A model generated the notes under the pieces. That model had not been told where the DNA came from. It ran no database searches and saw nothing but the letters and a program-made list of their open reading frames with translations. The translations under genes were made by a program, and so were the position numbers. A stretch of 64,000 nt of DNA from assembly GCA_027485165.1 (NCBI GenBank), contig JAIXRN010000056.1:1-64000 (forward strand), read 5' to 3'. Shown here one piece after another: positions 50,150 to 59,032 of the stretch. The DNA is from Rubrivivax sp. GTDB taxonomy: Bacteria > Pseudomonadota > Gammaproteobacteria > Burkholderiales > Burkholderiaceae_C. The stretch's first letter is position 1. Every line of letters starts with the position of its first letter.

Positions 50150-50977
50150 TCAAAAACTGGCGAGCTGGTGGTTCAGCAGGTCGGTGACGAGCATGCTGCC
50201 TGGCGCGTGCGTGATGGCCAGCGGCAGCCGCGCCTGCACCAGCGCAGCCTGCGGGGTGACGCCGCAGGCCCAGAACACCGGCAGTTCGTCGTGGTGCACG
50301 GCCACGGCATCGCCGTAGTCGGGCCGGGACAGATCGGCGATGCCGATGAGCGACGGGTCGCCGATGTGCACCGGCGCGCCATGCACCGCCGGGTAGCGCG
50401 ACGTGATCTGCACGGCGCGGATCGCATCGGCCGCCTTCATCGGACGCATCGTCACCACCAGGGGCCCCTTGAACGGCCCGGCCGGCGTGGTGGGCAGCGA
50501 GGTGCGGAACATCGCCACGTTGCGGCCTTCGTCGATGTGGCGCAGACGCATGCCTTCGTCCAGCAGCGCCTGCTCGAAGCTGAAGCTGCAGCCCAGCACG
50601 AAGCTGACGAGGTCGCCTTGCCACAGCGCGCTGATGTCGGTGGGCTCGTCCACCAGTTCGCCGTGGCGCCAGACGCGATAGCGCGGCACGTCGCTGCGAA
50701 TGTCGATGTCGGTGCCCAGCGCGGGCAGGCCGGGCTGGCCGGGCTCGCCAACGGCCAGCACCGGGCAGGGCTTGGGGTTGCGCTGGCAGAAGCGCAGGAA
50801 GTCGCCAGCATGTTCGGCCGGCAGCACCACCAGGTTGCCCTGCACATGGCGGTCGGCCAGGCCGCTGGTGTGGCCCGTCAACGTGCCGCGGCGGGCGGCC
50901 TGGCGCACCTGTGCCGGCGTGGCGCCGGGTGCCAGCGGGCTGGCGGCTTCGGGGCGGGCGGCGGGCGGCGGGTGCAT
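50150..50977 (-). CDS. DUF1445 protein (D-glutamate cyclase / YcsI family)
   Basis: Cytoplasmic enzyme of 275 aa. The family signature begins [20 protein letters not shown] and continues [59 protein letters not shown] and [20 protein letters not shown]. It ends [20 protein letters not shown], with a Cys that is conserved in the family. A mammalian member (DGLUCY) interconverts D-glutamate and 5-oxo-D-proline; many bacterial members are annotated as hydro-lyases. Position in an operon with 5-oxoprolinase supports the cyclase reading. It is first in the operon after the 91-base control region. Confidence 0.93.
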   Translation of the reverse strand: MHPPPAARPEAASPLAPGATPAQVRQAARRGTLTGHTSGLADRHVQGNLVVLPAEHAGDFLRFCQRNPKPCPVLAVGEPGQPGLPALGTDIDIRSDVPRYRVWRHGELVDEPTDISALWQGDLVSFVLGCSFSFEQALLDEGMRLRHIDEGRNVAMFRTSLPTTPAGPFKGPLVVTMRPMKAADAIRAVQITSRYPAVHGAPVHIGDPSLIGIADLSRPDYGDAVAVHHDELPVFWACGVTPQAALVQARLPLAITHAPGSMLVTDLLNHQLASF

Positions 50978-51067
50978 CGGGGTCCCTCATCACCACCTGC
51001 TGGGTGGCGTGGGGCGGATTCTGGAAGCCGCGGCTGGCTGGCTGCAAACAAGAAATCTACTCCGTTC

Positions 51068-51088
51068 CTCATCGAATTTTTCGATGAG
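51068..51088. promoter_or_regulatory. LTTR-type palindrome upstream of the oxoprolinase operon
   Basis: CTCATCGAA and TTCGATGAG form a perfect 9-bp inverted repeat around TTT. Inside it TCGAAAAATTCGA (minus strand) fits the T-N11-A rule for LysR-type regulators. It lies over the lysR stop codon and about 90 bases before the DUF1445 start. It could bind the LysR protein or, less likely, end the lysR transcript, since no T run follows. Confidence 0.5.
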
Positions 51089-51995
51089 CCGTCGCCGCCG
51101 CGCTCAGCTTGCTAGCGGGCTGGGCCGACATCGCCAGCACCGCGTCGACCACGTTGCCAGCGGCCGAAGCACCGGGATCGTCGCGCCAGCTCAGGTGGAT
51201 GGGCAGCGGCGTCAGCGGCACGCTGCAGCGCAGCACCTGCAGCGGCAGCCGCTCGGCCAGGCGCTGCACCGCGGCCTGCGGCAGGGTGGCCACGCCAAAG
51301 CCTTCTTCGACCAGCTGCACCATCGCCGAGATCGACGAGATCGTGTGCACCCGCGGCGCCAGCACGCCCTGCTGGCGGCACAGGTCCAGCAGGGCCACGT
51401 GCGGCTGTGAACCGCGCTGGAAGGTCAGCAGCTCTTCCTGTTCGGCCAGCATCGGCACGGTCCAGCGCTTGCGCGCGTGGCGTGGCGCCTGGCCGACGAA
51501 CACCATCGGCATCGGCGCCAGCGCCCGCGTGCGCACGCCGTCGCCGTCGGCCGGCAGCGCGGCCATCACCAGGTCCACCGCCCCGCGGCGCATCTGATCC
51601 ACCAGCACCGGCGTGGTTTCCACCGACAGCGCCAGTTCCAGCTGCGGGTGTTCGCGCCGCAAGGCCTGCAGCCAGGGAATGAGCCAGGAATGCAGCACCG
51701 ATTCGATGACACCCAGCCGCAGCGACATCGGCCGCACCGCGTCGCTGCCGAATTCGGACTTGATGTCGCGCTGCAGGTTCAGCAGCCGCTCGGCGTGGTG
51801 CTGGAAGCGTGCGCCGGCCGTCGTCAGCCGGAACTGCTTGTCGCGCCGGTCCAGCAGCAGCACGCCCAGTTCAGCTTCCAGCGCGGCGATACGGCTGGAC
51901 AAGGCCGACTGCGTGACATACAGCTTTTCCGCTGCGCGGGTAACGCTTTTCAGGGTGACGGCCCAGTAGAAGGCCTCGACGAAGCGCAGGTTCAT
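51069..51995 (-). CDS. LysR-family transcriptional regulator
   Basis: DNA-binding regulator of 308 aa. The winged helix-turn-helix is at residues 1-60: MNLRFVEAFYWAVTLKSVTR, then AAEKLYVTQSALSSRIAALE and LDRRDKQFRLTTAG. The rest is a substrate-binding fold, with ESVLHSWLIPWLQALRREHP and a C-terminal VEEGFGVATLPQAAVQRL. It lies directly upstream of and in the same direction as the DUF1445-TRAP-oxoprolinase operon, unlike the usual divergent layout. The ATG at 51995 gives the standard family N-terminus. The inducer is probably the transported compound. Confidence 0.93.
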   Translation of the reverse strand: MNLRFVEAFYWAVTLKSVTRAAEKLYVTQSALSSRIAALEAELGVLLLDRRDKQFRLTTAGARFQHHAERLLNLQRDIKSEFGSDAVRPMSLRLGVIESVLHSWLIPWLQALRREHPQLELALSVETTPVLVDQMRRGAVDLVMAALPADGDGVRTRALAPMPMVFVGQAPRHARKRWTVPMLAEQEELLTFQRGSQPHVALLDLCRQQGVLAPRVHTISSISAMVQLVEEGFGVATLPQAAVQRLAERLPLQVLRCSVPLTPLPIHLSWRDDPGASAAGNVVDAVLAMSAQPASKLSAAATAHRKIR

Positions 51996-52089
51996 GGCTG
52001 GATCTTGCCGCAGGCACGGCGCCAAATGGCGCCGCTTCATGCCCCTTTTCCAGCGCTTTGCCGGCAGGGCGGCTGCCTAGGATTCGTGC

Positions 52090-54645
52090 ATGTCCGACCT
52101 CTCACTGCCGCCGCTATCCCTCGTGCCGCCCGATGAGGACCGGCCACTGCCCGCATCGGCCGGGTCGAACGAATTCAACTGGCCCACGCCCGAGCTGGCG
52201 AACTACGCCAACAACAAGGCCCTGGCCACCGGCGACCCCTGCGAGATCGAGGGCCTGAACGGGCAGCGCATGGTCGGCCGCATGATCAGCTTCGACCCTA
52301 TGGCCCGAGTGCTGCACTTCCGCCTGGGCTCGGCGCGCTCGTCGGTACCGGTGCAGTTCGACCAGTTCCGTCGCCTGCGCCTGGCCCAGCCCCTGGCCGT
52401 GCTGCCCAGCGCTGCCGGCGAAAGCAAGGGTGACCAGCTGGTGCAGCGCCCGCCCGTGCCCTTCCGCATCCAGTTCCGCGACGGCACGCACTGGGAAGGC
52501 CTGACGGTGGGCCACCGTGAACAGCCCTGCGGCCTGTTCCTGTTCGAACCCGTGGACATCGGCGGCGCGGTGCGGCGCGTGTTCGTGCCGGCGGCGGCCT
52601 ATGCCAGTGCCGACATCGGGCCGCGCATCGGTGAAGCGCTGATCGCGCAGAAGTCGGCCACGCCCGAACAGGTGCAGGAAGCCCTGGAAGAACAGCAGCA
52701 GCTGCGCCAGCGCAAGCTGGGCGACATCCTGGTGGTGCGGCAGATCATCACGCCCGACGAACTGGGCGCGGCCATCGAACAGCAGGCCAAGATGCCGATG
52801 GTGCGCATCGGCGAAGCGCTCACGGCCCTGGGCTTCATCACCGAAGTGCAGCTGGAAGACGCCCTGCTGCAGCAGCGCAGCGACCGCAGCGTGCCGCTGG
52901 GCGAACTGCTGGTGAAGAAGGGCCTGGTGTCACGCGCCGACCTGCAGACAGCGCTGGCCCGCAAGATGGGCTACCCGCTGGTGGACGTGACCAGCTTCCC
53001 CACCGAAGTGGACGCCGTCACCCGGCTGCCCTACCCCGTGGCCCAGCGCACGCCGGCGCTGCCACTGATGCTGCGTTCTGGCCGGCTGGTGGTGGCACTG
53101 GAAGACCCTTCGAACCGGCGCGCCATCGACGAACTGGAATTCGCCGCGCAATGCAAGCTGGTGCCGGTGCTGGCCCGCGCCGGGGTGCTGGGCGCGGCCA
53201 TCGAAAAGGCTTACGAAAAGATTGGCGCCAGCGCCAGCGCGGCGCGGGCGGCTGCCGGCGAGAACGGCAACGGCAACGGCGTCGACTACGAACCCGGCGA
53301 CGCCAGCAAGCTGCTGGCTAGCATGGAAACCGTCGACGAACAGCAGGGCGGCGACGACGAACTGACCATCGAGCAGAGCGACAACACCCTGGTGCGCCTG
53401 ATCAACAGCATGATCCAGGAAGCGCAGAACCAGGGCGTCAGCGACATCCACATCGAATGCCGCGCCGGCCGCGAGCGCGTGAACATCCGCTTCCGCAAGG
53501 ACGGCCACCTGCGCCCCTACCTGGAACTGCCGCACACCTACCGCAACGCCCTGCTGGCGCGGCTGAAGATCATGTGCGACCTGGACATCAGCGAACGCCG
53601 CAAGCCGCAGGACGGCAAGATCAACTTCAGCAAGTTCGTGCAGGGCAGCAAGCTGGAACTGCGCGTGGCCACCATCCCCACGCACAGCAACTGCGAAGAC
53701 GCGGTGATGCGCCTGTTGGCCAGCAGCAAGCCCATCCCGCTGGACAACCTGAACCTGAGTCCGAACAACCTGAAGCGCTTCAAGGAAGCGGCCGAGCGGC
53801 CCTATGGCATGCTGCTGTGTGTGGGCCCCACGGGTTCGGGCAAGACGACCACCCTGCATTCGGCGCTGAGCGTGATCAACACCCCCGAGCGCAAGATCTG
53901 GACGGCCGAAGACCCGATCGAAATCACCCAGGCCGGGCTGCGCCAGGTGCAGGTGAACCCGAAGATCGAATGGACCTTCGCCAAAGCCTTGCGTGCTTTC
54001 CTGCGTGCCGACCCGGACGTGGTGATGGTGGGCGAAATCCGCGACAAGGAAACCGCGCAGGTGGCCATCGAAGCCAGCCTGACCGGCCACTTGGTGCTGA
54101 GCACCCTGCACACCAACAGCGCGCCCGAAACCGTCACGCGGCTGCTGGACATGGGCATGGACCCGTTCAACTTCGCCGACGCGCTGCTGGGCGTGCTGGC
54201 CCAGCGCCTGGTGCGCCGGCTGTGCATGAAGTGCCGCACCGCGCATGAAGCCAGCGCCGAAGAGGAAGAAGAACTGCTGCACGACTACCTGCATGTGCTG
54301 CAGGGCGTGGAAGGCGCACCCACCGCCGACGATGTGCTGGCCGAATGGCGCAAGCGCTTCGGCGCGCGCGGCGCGGGCGACCCCGAAGGCAGCGAAGGCC
54401 GTCTGATGCGCTACCAGGCCGTGGGCTGCGACCACTGCGGCGGCACCGGCTACCGTGGCCGCGCCGGCATCCACGAGCTGATGATGGTGGGCCGCGGCTT
54501 GCGGCACCTGATCCAGACTGGCGCGCGCGCCGACGAGCTGCAGCGTTTTGCGCTGAGCGACGGCATGCGCACCTTGCGCCAGGACGGCATCGAAAAGGTG
54601 CTGGCCGGCATCACCAGCATCGAGGAAGTGCGCGCCAGTTCTTGA
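52090..54645 (+). CDS. GspE/PilB-type assembly ATPase with four MshEN-like repeats
   Basis: Cytoplasmic hexameric ATPase of 851 aa for type IV pilus or type II secretion. Residues 1-175 hold two beta-rich segments unlike standard PilB. Four copies of a 30-residue repeat of the form [RKP][IL]GxxL-x15-L begin at about residues 179, 209, 239 and 269 and match the c-di-GMP-binding motif of MshEN. An N2 domain follows, then Walker A GPTGSGKTTTLHSAL and Walker B RADPDVVMVGEIRDKETAQ. The zinc tetra-Cys is CMKC ... CDHC. TAGGAT ends 6 bases before the ATG. No partner genes adjoin it. Confidence 0.93.
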   Translation: MSDLSLPPLSLVPPDEDRPLPASAGSNEFNWPTPELANYANNKALATGDPCEIEGLNGQRMVGRMISFDPMARVLHFRLGSARSSVPVQFDQFRRLRLAQPLAVLPSAAGESKGDQLVQRPPVPFRIQFRDGTHWEGLTVGHREQPCGLFLFEPVDIGGAVRRVFVPAAAYASADIGPRIGEALIAQKSATPEQVQEALEEQQQLRQRKLGDILVVRQIITPDELGAAIEQQAKMPMVRIGEALTALGFITEVQLEDALLQQRSDRSVPLGELLVKKGLVSRADLQTALARKMGYPLVDVTSFPTEVDAVTRLPYPVAQRTPALPLMLRSGRLVVALEDPSNRRAIDELEFAAQCKLVPVLARAGVLGAAIEKAYEKIGASASAARAAAGENGNGNGVDYEPGDASKLLASMETVDEQQGGDDELTIEQSDNTLVRLINSMIQEAQNQGVSDIHIECRAGRERVNIRFRKDGHLRPYLELPHTYRNALLARLKIMCDLDISERRKPQDGKINFSKFVQGSKLELRVATIPTHSNCEDAVMRLLASSKPIPLDNLNLSPNNLKRFKEAAERPYGMLLCVGPTGSGKTTTLHSALSVINTPERKIWTAEDPIEITQAGLRQVQVNPKIEWTFAKALRAFLRADPDVVMVGEIRDKETAQVAIEASLTGHLVLSTLHTNSAPETVTRLLDMGMDPFNFADALLGVLAQRLVRRLCMKCRTAHEASAEEEEELLHDYLHVLQGVEGAPTADDVLAEWRKRFGARGAGDPEGSEGRLMRYQAVGCDHCGGTGYRGRAGIHELMMVGRGLRHLIQTGARADELQRFALSDGMRTLRQDGIEKVLAGITSIEEVRASS

Positions 54646-54669
54646 TCACCGGCGCGCGCTGAAGCCGCG

Positions 54670-56877
54670 CTACTTGGGCCGGATGGCGTCGGCCGTGCCC
54701 TGGATGAAGGCCTTCAGCTTGTCCACGTCTTCGGCCTTCAGCTTGCCCTTGAAGTTGGGCATGCCGTTGGCCGCGAGCGGGCTGTCAAACAGGTACTTGT
54801 CCAGGTTCGTCAGCACCGCTTGCGACGAATAGCCCAGGTTCGGAATGTTGCCGCCACGGTCCACGCCCGGCACGCCGTGGCAGAACACGCAGTTGCTGAC
54901 GTACAGCGCGGTGCCTTCCGGCACGTGTTCGGCCTTGTACGGCACACCCGCCACCAGTTCGCCCAGCCGGTATGGGGCCAGGTCTGGCGCCTTGGCGTTG
55001 GCGCCGATCGCAAAGGTGTAGACGCGGCCCGGGCCCTGGCGGTCGGTGTGGCGCGCGGCCAGGCCGTAGACGCCGCCCCAGCCCACCGCGATCGACACGT
55101 ATTGCTGGCCGTCGACTTCATAGGTGCTGGGCGCCGCCACCACGCCCGTGCCGACCGGCGTTTCCCACAGCTTCTTGCCGTCGCGCGCGTCGTAGGCAAT
55201 GAAGCGGCCGTCGGCCGTGCCCTGGAACACCAGGTTGCCGGCCGTGCTGAGCGTGCCGCCGTTCCAGGGCGAGATGTTTTCGGCGCGCCAGACTTCCTTC
55301 TGCTGCACCGGGTCCCAGGCCAGTAGGCGGCCGAAGGGCGCGCTCTTGGGCGGCTCGGCGTTGGCGAACATCGCCATGTTCCAGCCCAGGTTGCTGTGCG
55401 GTTCCAGCGCACTGGCAGCGTTGAACTTCCAGTCCTTGTTGTCCAGCAGGTTCACCGGCGCGTTCTGCACCGGCATGTAGACCAGGCCGGTCTGCGGGTT
55501 GAAGGACATCGAATGCCAGTTGCGCGCGCCGTAGGGGCTGGGGATGACTTCGCGCGGGCGGTCGGCCACGCGCGCGATGGCGGTCTCGATCGGGCGGCCG
55601 TTCTTGTCGTAGCCGCTGGCCCAGTTCACGTCGACGAAGTTGCGGGCTGAAATGAATTGCCCGTTGGTCCGGTCGACGACGAAGAAGAAGCCGTTCTTCG
55701 GTGCATGCAGGATGACCTTGCGCGGCTTGCCTTCGATCTGCAGGTCGGCCAGGATCATCGGCTGCGTGGACGTGAAGTCCCAGTTGTCGCCCGGGGTCTG
55801 CTGGTAGTGCCAGACGTACTGGCCGGTGTCGGGGTTCAGGGCCACCAGGCTGGCCAGGTACAGGTTGTCGCCACCGGCAGGGCTGCGCTTCTTCTGTGCC
55901 CAGGGGCTGCCGTTGCCGGTGCCGACGAACATCAAGTTGAGTTCGGGGTCGTAGGTGATCGAATCCCAGGCCGTGCCGCCGCCGCCGGCTTCCCACCAGC
56001 GGCCGGCAGGGTCCCAGGTCTTGGCGGCGCGCGCCATCGACTCGTCTTCGAAAGGCTTGCTCGGGTCGCCGGGCACGGTGAACCAGCGCCACTTCTGCGC
56101 CCCAGTGCTGGCGTCGTAGGCCGTGATGTAGCCGCGCACGCCGTATTCGGCGCCGCCGTTGCCGATGATGACCTTGCCCTTGAAGACCCGTGGCGCACCG
56201 GTGACGGTGTAGGAAAAGCGCCGGTCGATGATGGTGTCCTGTTCCCACAGCTTCTTGCCGGTGGCCGCGTCCAGCGCGATCAGCCGGCCGTCGTAGCTGG
56301 CGACGAACACCTTGCCCTGCCACAGCGCCACGCCGCGGTTGACGACGTCGCAGCAGCCCTTGTAGCCAGCCTCGCGCGGCACCTTGGGGTCGTAGGACCA
56401 CAGCCGCTTGCCGGTGCGGGCGTCGACGGCGTGCACGATGCTCCAGGACGCGGTGACGTACATGATCCCGTCCACCACCAGGGGCGTGGCTTCGACGCCG
56501 CGGCTGGATTCCAGGTCGTAGGTCCAGGCCAGGCCCAGGCGCTGCACATTGCCGGTGTCGATGCCCATCAGGCGCGAAAAGCGCGTCTCGGCATAGTCCA
56601 GGCCGTGGCTGGGCCAGTCGCGGCTGCTGGCGCGGTTGGCCTGGATGGCGGCGCCGTCGATGCGGGCCGTGACGGCGCGGATGTGCTGCACCGAACCCTT
56701 GGCTGCGCCAGCCGCGGCGCCCGTGGCGGCACGCGTCTGCGCGCTGGCGGGGTTCAAGCCGCTGACCAATAGCGCCGTGGCGGCCAGCAGGCCCGCGGGC
56801 AAACCGGGCCACAGCGCCAGCCGGCAGAGCGTGCGCCGCGCGCGATGCGCGCGAAGCTTTGGAAGAAGGAACTGCAT
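54670..56877 (-). CDS. PQQ-dependent quinohemoprotein alcohol dehydrogenase (type II)
   Basis: Periplasmic enzyme of 735 aa that oxidises an alcohol to an aldehyde and passes electrons from PQQ through heme c. The signal peptide starts at the ATG at 56877 (GGGAG upstream) and ends near GLNPASAQ. An eight-bladed propeller contains the vicinal disulfide GYKGCCDVVNRG (Cys near residues 174-175) and repeated W-motifs. The Ca/PQQ region includes FVGTGNGSPWAQKKRSPAGG and PGDNWDFTSTQPMILADL. A C-terminal cytochrome c domain has CVFCH (about 663-667). One heme and a single chain indicate the soluble type II form. It is divergent from the GAF-Fis regulator. Confidence 0.95.
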   Translation of the reverse strand: MQFLLPKLRAHRARRTLCRLALWPGLPAGLLAATALLVSGLNPASAQTRAATGAAAGAAKGSVQHIRAVTARIDGAAIQANRASSRDWPSHGLDYAETRFSRLMGIDTGNVQRLGLAWTYDLESSRGVEATPLVVDGIMYVTASWSIVHAVDARTGKRLWSYDPKVPREAGYKGCCDVVNRGVALWQGKVFVASYDGRLIALDAATGKKLWEQDTIIDRRFSYTVTGAPRVFKGKVIIGNGGAEYGVRGYITAYDASTGAQKWRWFTVPGDPSKPFEDESMARAAKTWDPAGRWWEAGGGGTAWDSITYDPELNLMFVGTGNGSPWAQKKRSPAGGDNLYLASLVALNPDTGQYVWHYQQTPGDNWDFTSTQPMILADLQIEGKPRKVILHAPKNGFFFVVDRTNGQFISARNFVDVNWASGYDKNGRPIETAIARVADRPREVIPSPYGARNWHSMSFNPQTGLVYMPVQNAPVNLLDNKDWKFNAASALEPHSNLGWNMAMFANAEPPKSAPFGRLLAWDPVQQKEVWRAENISPWNGGTLSTAGNLVFQGTADGRFIAYDARDGKKLWETPVGTGVVAAPSTYEVDGQQYVSIAVGWGGVYGLAARHTDRQGPGRVYTFAIGANAKAPDLAPYRLGELVAGVPYKAEHVPEGTALYVSNCVFCHGVPGVDRGGNIPNLGYSSQAVLTNLDKYLFDSPLAANGMPNFKGKLKAEDVDKLKAFIQGTADAIRPK

Positions 56878-56970
56878 GCGGTCTCCCAGGGTGCGGGCCG
56901 ATGTGGCCGACGCTGAAAGCATCGTTTTGGCGCCTGCGCGCACCAAGATCGGGCTTTCCCGGATCAAAAA

Positions 56971-56989
56971 CTGTTCCGGCGCGGAACAG
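56971..56989. promoter_or_regulatory. Perfect inverted repeat, likely operator
   Basis: CTGTTCC and GGAACAG are perfectly complementary around GGCGC. The site lies 94 bases upstream of the PQQ dehydrogenase start and 54 bases before the regulator start. Fis-type HTH proteins of the AcoR group bind sites of this size and symmetry. Confidence 0.6.
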
Positions 56990-57042
56990 ACTGCGGCATA
57001 CCAGCCGCGGCCGCGCCGCCAGACTTTTGCCGCCTGTCGTCG

Positions 57043-58410
57043 ATGCCTGCCCTGCCAACGCCTTCACCGCCTTCGCCACCGATGGCACTCACCCCGGCCG
57101 CCACCCCGATGCCGGCGCAGCCCTTCTTCAATTCCGTCAGCGAACGCGCAGCCCTGGCGCGCGAGCGCTTCTTCGAAGAAGGCCTGCGGCCCACAGGGCT
57201 GGTCAGCGAGGCAGTGATCCAGTCCTGGTCGCGCTGCCACGCGGCGCGCCGGCAGCCGCGCCACGCCATCACTTTCGACCCCGTCTCGCGCAGCCACATC
57301 CACGCCACGCTGGAACGCCACGCCGGACTGCTGGCCGCCGCCAGGCCGCACCTGCAGCAGCTGGAGGCCGCGCTGGCCGGCAGCGCCCGCGTGCTGCTGA
57401 CCGACGCCAACGGCGTCATCGTGCACGCCAGCAGCGGTCCCTGGGGCACGCACGAACAGGTGCTGAAGCTGGCCGCGCGCGTGGGCGTGAGCCTGGCCGA
57501 AGCGCAGGTGGGCACCAATGCCCCGGCCCTGGTGGTGAAGACCGGCCAGGCCTGCACGGTGACGGCACAGGAACACTTTTACGAGCGCATGCACAGCCTG
57601 CACTGCGCCGCCGCCCCGGTGCACGACCAGGCTGGCCGGCTGGTGGCGGTGCTGGACATCACCGCCGAATGGCGGCCCTTCGCGTTCGACGCCGCGGCCC
57701 TGGTGGGCGTGTATGCGGCGCTGATCGAAAACCAACTGCTACAGGCCGGCGCGGGCGAACAGCAGGTGCTGCAGTTCCAGGTCTGCCCCAGCCTGCTGGG
57801 CACGCCAATGCAGGCGCTGGCCGGCCTGGACGCCCAGGGCCGGCTGGCCTGGTGCAACAGCACCGCGCGCAAGCTGCTGGGCCTGCCCCAGGGCCGCACC
57901 GGCCCGGTGCAGGCCGGGCCAGACCGGGCGGCCGGCGTGCCGGGCAGCAGCCCCGATGCCGCCGAACTGGCTTTCTTGACGTCGACGGCCCAGGCGCTGT
58001 GGCAGCGAGCGGGGCAGACCGTGGCCTGGCGGTTGCCCAACGGGCTGGGGGTGTGGGTGCGGCCGCTGCCGGCCAGCAGTGAAGCCCGCCCCAGCATGCC
58101 CGCCACCGGCACGGTCCGGAAGACCGAACGCCAATCCCCCCAGACGGCTGCTGCGCCTGTTACGCCTGTTACGCCCGCCCCGCCGCCTACGCCTGGCCCG
58201 CCCGCCACATCGCAGGTCAGATCGCAAGGCACATCGCAGGTCACCGCCGCCGGCGGCGCCACGCTGGGCGACATCACGCGCGAGGTCATCGACCGCACCC
58301 TGGCCGCCTGCGGCGGCAACATCTCGCGCGCGGCGCGCCAGCTGGGCGTGTCGCGCGGCCTGCTGTACCGGCGCCTGCGCGGGTGCCAGAACGCGCCAGA
58401 CGGCCCCTGA
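57043..58410 (+). CDS. GAF-Fis transcriptional regulator lacking the AAA+ domain (AcoR-like)
   Basis: Regulator of 455 aa. After a Pro-rich start, residues 40-225 resemble the sensor part of AcoR-family activators: ARERFFEEGLRPTGLVSEAV, IQSWSRCHAARRQPRH, and a GAF domain with RVLLTDANGVIVHASSGPWG and GTNAPALVVKTGQACTVTAQ. A PAS-like part follows (MQALAGLDAQGRLAWCNSTA). The C-terminal Fis helix-turn-helix is RTLAACGGNISRAARQLGVS, then RGLLYRRL. The sigma-54 ATPase module, with its Walker and GAFTGA motifs, is entirely absent. It therefore cannot remodel sigma-54 polymerase and probably acts on sigma-70 promoters. ATG at 57082 is an alternative start. Confidence 0.85.
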   Translation: MPALPTPSPPSPPMALTPAATPMPAQPFFNSVSERAALARERFFEEGLRPTGLVSEAVIQSWSRCHAARRQPRHAITFDPVSRSHIHATLERHAGLLAAARPHLQQLEAALAGSARVLLTDANGVIVHASSGPWGTHEQVLKLAARVGVSLAEAQVGTNAPALVVKTGQACTVTAQEHFYERMHSLHCAAAPVHDQAGRLVAVLDITAEWRPFAFDAAALVGVYAALIENQLLQAGAGEQQVLQFQVCPSLLGTPMQALAGLDAQGRLAWCNSTARKLLGLPQGRTGPVQAGPDRAAGVPGSSPDAAELAFLTSTAQALWQRAGQTVAWRLPNGLGVWVRPLPASSEARPSMPATGTVRKTERQSPQTAAAPVTPVTPAPPPTPGPPATSQVRSQGTSQVTAAGGATLGDITREVIDRTLAACGGNISRAARQLGVSRGLLYRRLRGCQNAPDGP

Positions 58411-58424
58411 CGCAGACCTGAAGC

Positions 58425-58453
58425 GGTGTCTTCCGGCCGGCCCGGCCGACACC
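58425..58453 (+). other. GC-rich hairpin between regulator and coxS
   Basis: GGTGTC (58425-58430) pairs with GACACC (58448-58453). Inside, GGCCG pairs with CGGCC around GCC, leaving a TTCC bulge. No T run follows, so it is not a standard terminator; it may limit readthrough into the coxS leader. Confidence 0.4.
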
Positions 58454-58527
58454 CGCGGTTTCCCTGATGCGCCGCGCAGGGCCCTGCCTATGCTCGACGC
58501 AACCCATCCCCTGTCCGGAGACACCCC

Positions 58528-59004
58528 ATGCCCCTGCTGTCCCTCACCGTCAATGGCAAAGCCGTCCAGCGCGAAGTGGCGCCCAACACTCTGCTGGTGG
58601 AATTCATCCGCGAACACCTGCGCCTGACAGGCACCCACACCGGCTGCGACACCGGCCAGTGCGGCGCCTGCACGGTGCACCTGGACGGCCGCGCCGTGAA
58701 GGCCTGTTCGATGCTGGCCACCCAGGCCGCCGGCCGCCAGCTGACGACCATCGAAGGCCTGGCCAGCGCCACCGGCGACCTGCACCCGATGCAGACCGCC
58801 TTCAACCAATGCCACGGCCTGCAATGCGGTTTCTGCACCCCAGGCATGGTGATGAGCGCCATCGACCTGGTGCAGCACCACGACTGCAGCAGCGAAGCCA
58901 AGATCCGCGAAGGCCTGGAAGGCAACATGTGCCGTTGCACGGGCTACCAGAACATCGTGAAGGCCGTGGCGCAGGCGGCCGAGGCCACCAAGGCCCTGGC
59001 CTGA
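58528..59004 (+). CDS. coxS: CoxS-type (2Fe-2S) subunit of a molybdenum hydroxylase
   Basis: Iron-sulfur subunit of 158 aa. The plant-type 2Fe-2S domain is [20 protein letters not shown] with AC following. The C-terminal helical 2Fe-2S domain is [16 protein letters not shown] ... MCRCTGYQN. Electrons flow from the Mo site in CoxL through these clusters to FAD in CoxM. It is the first of three genes in the S-L-M order, typical of form II enzymes (form I is M-S-L). It lies 28 bases before coxL. Confidence 0.94.
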   Translation: MPLLSLTVNGKAVQREVAPNTLLVEFIREHLRLTGTHTGCDTGQCGACTVHLDGRAVKACSMLATQAAGRQLTTIEGLASATGDLHPMQTAFNQCHGLQCGFCTPGMVMSAIDLVQHHDCSSEAKIREGLEGNMCRCTGYQNIVKAVAQAAEATKALA

Positions 59005-59032
59005 CAGCACCCCACCCTGGAGCACCGACACC

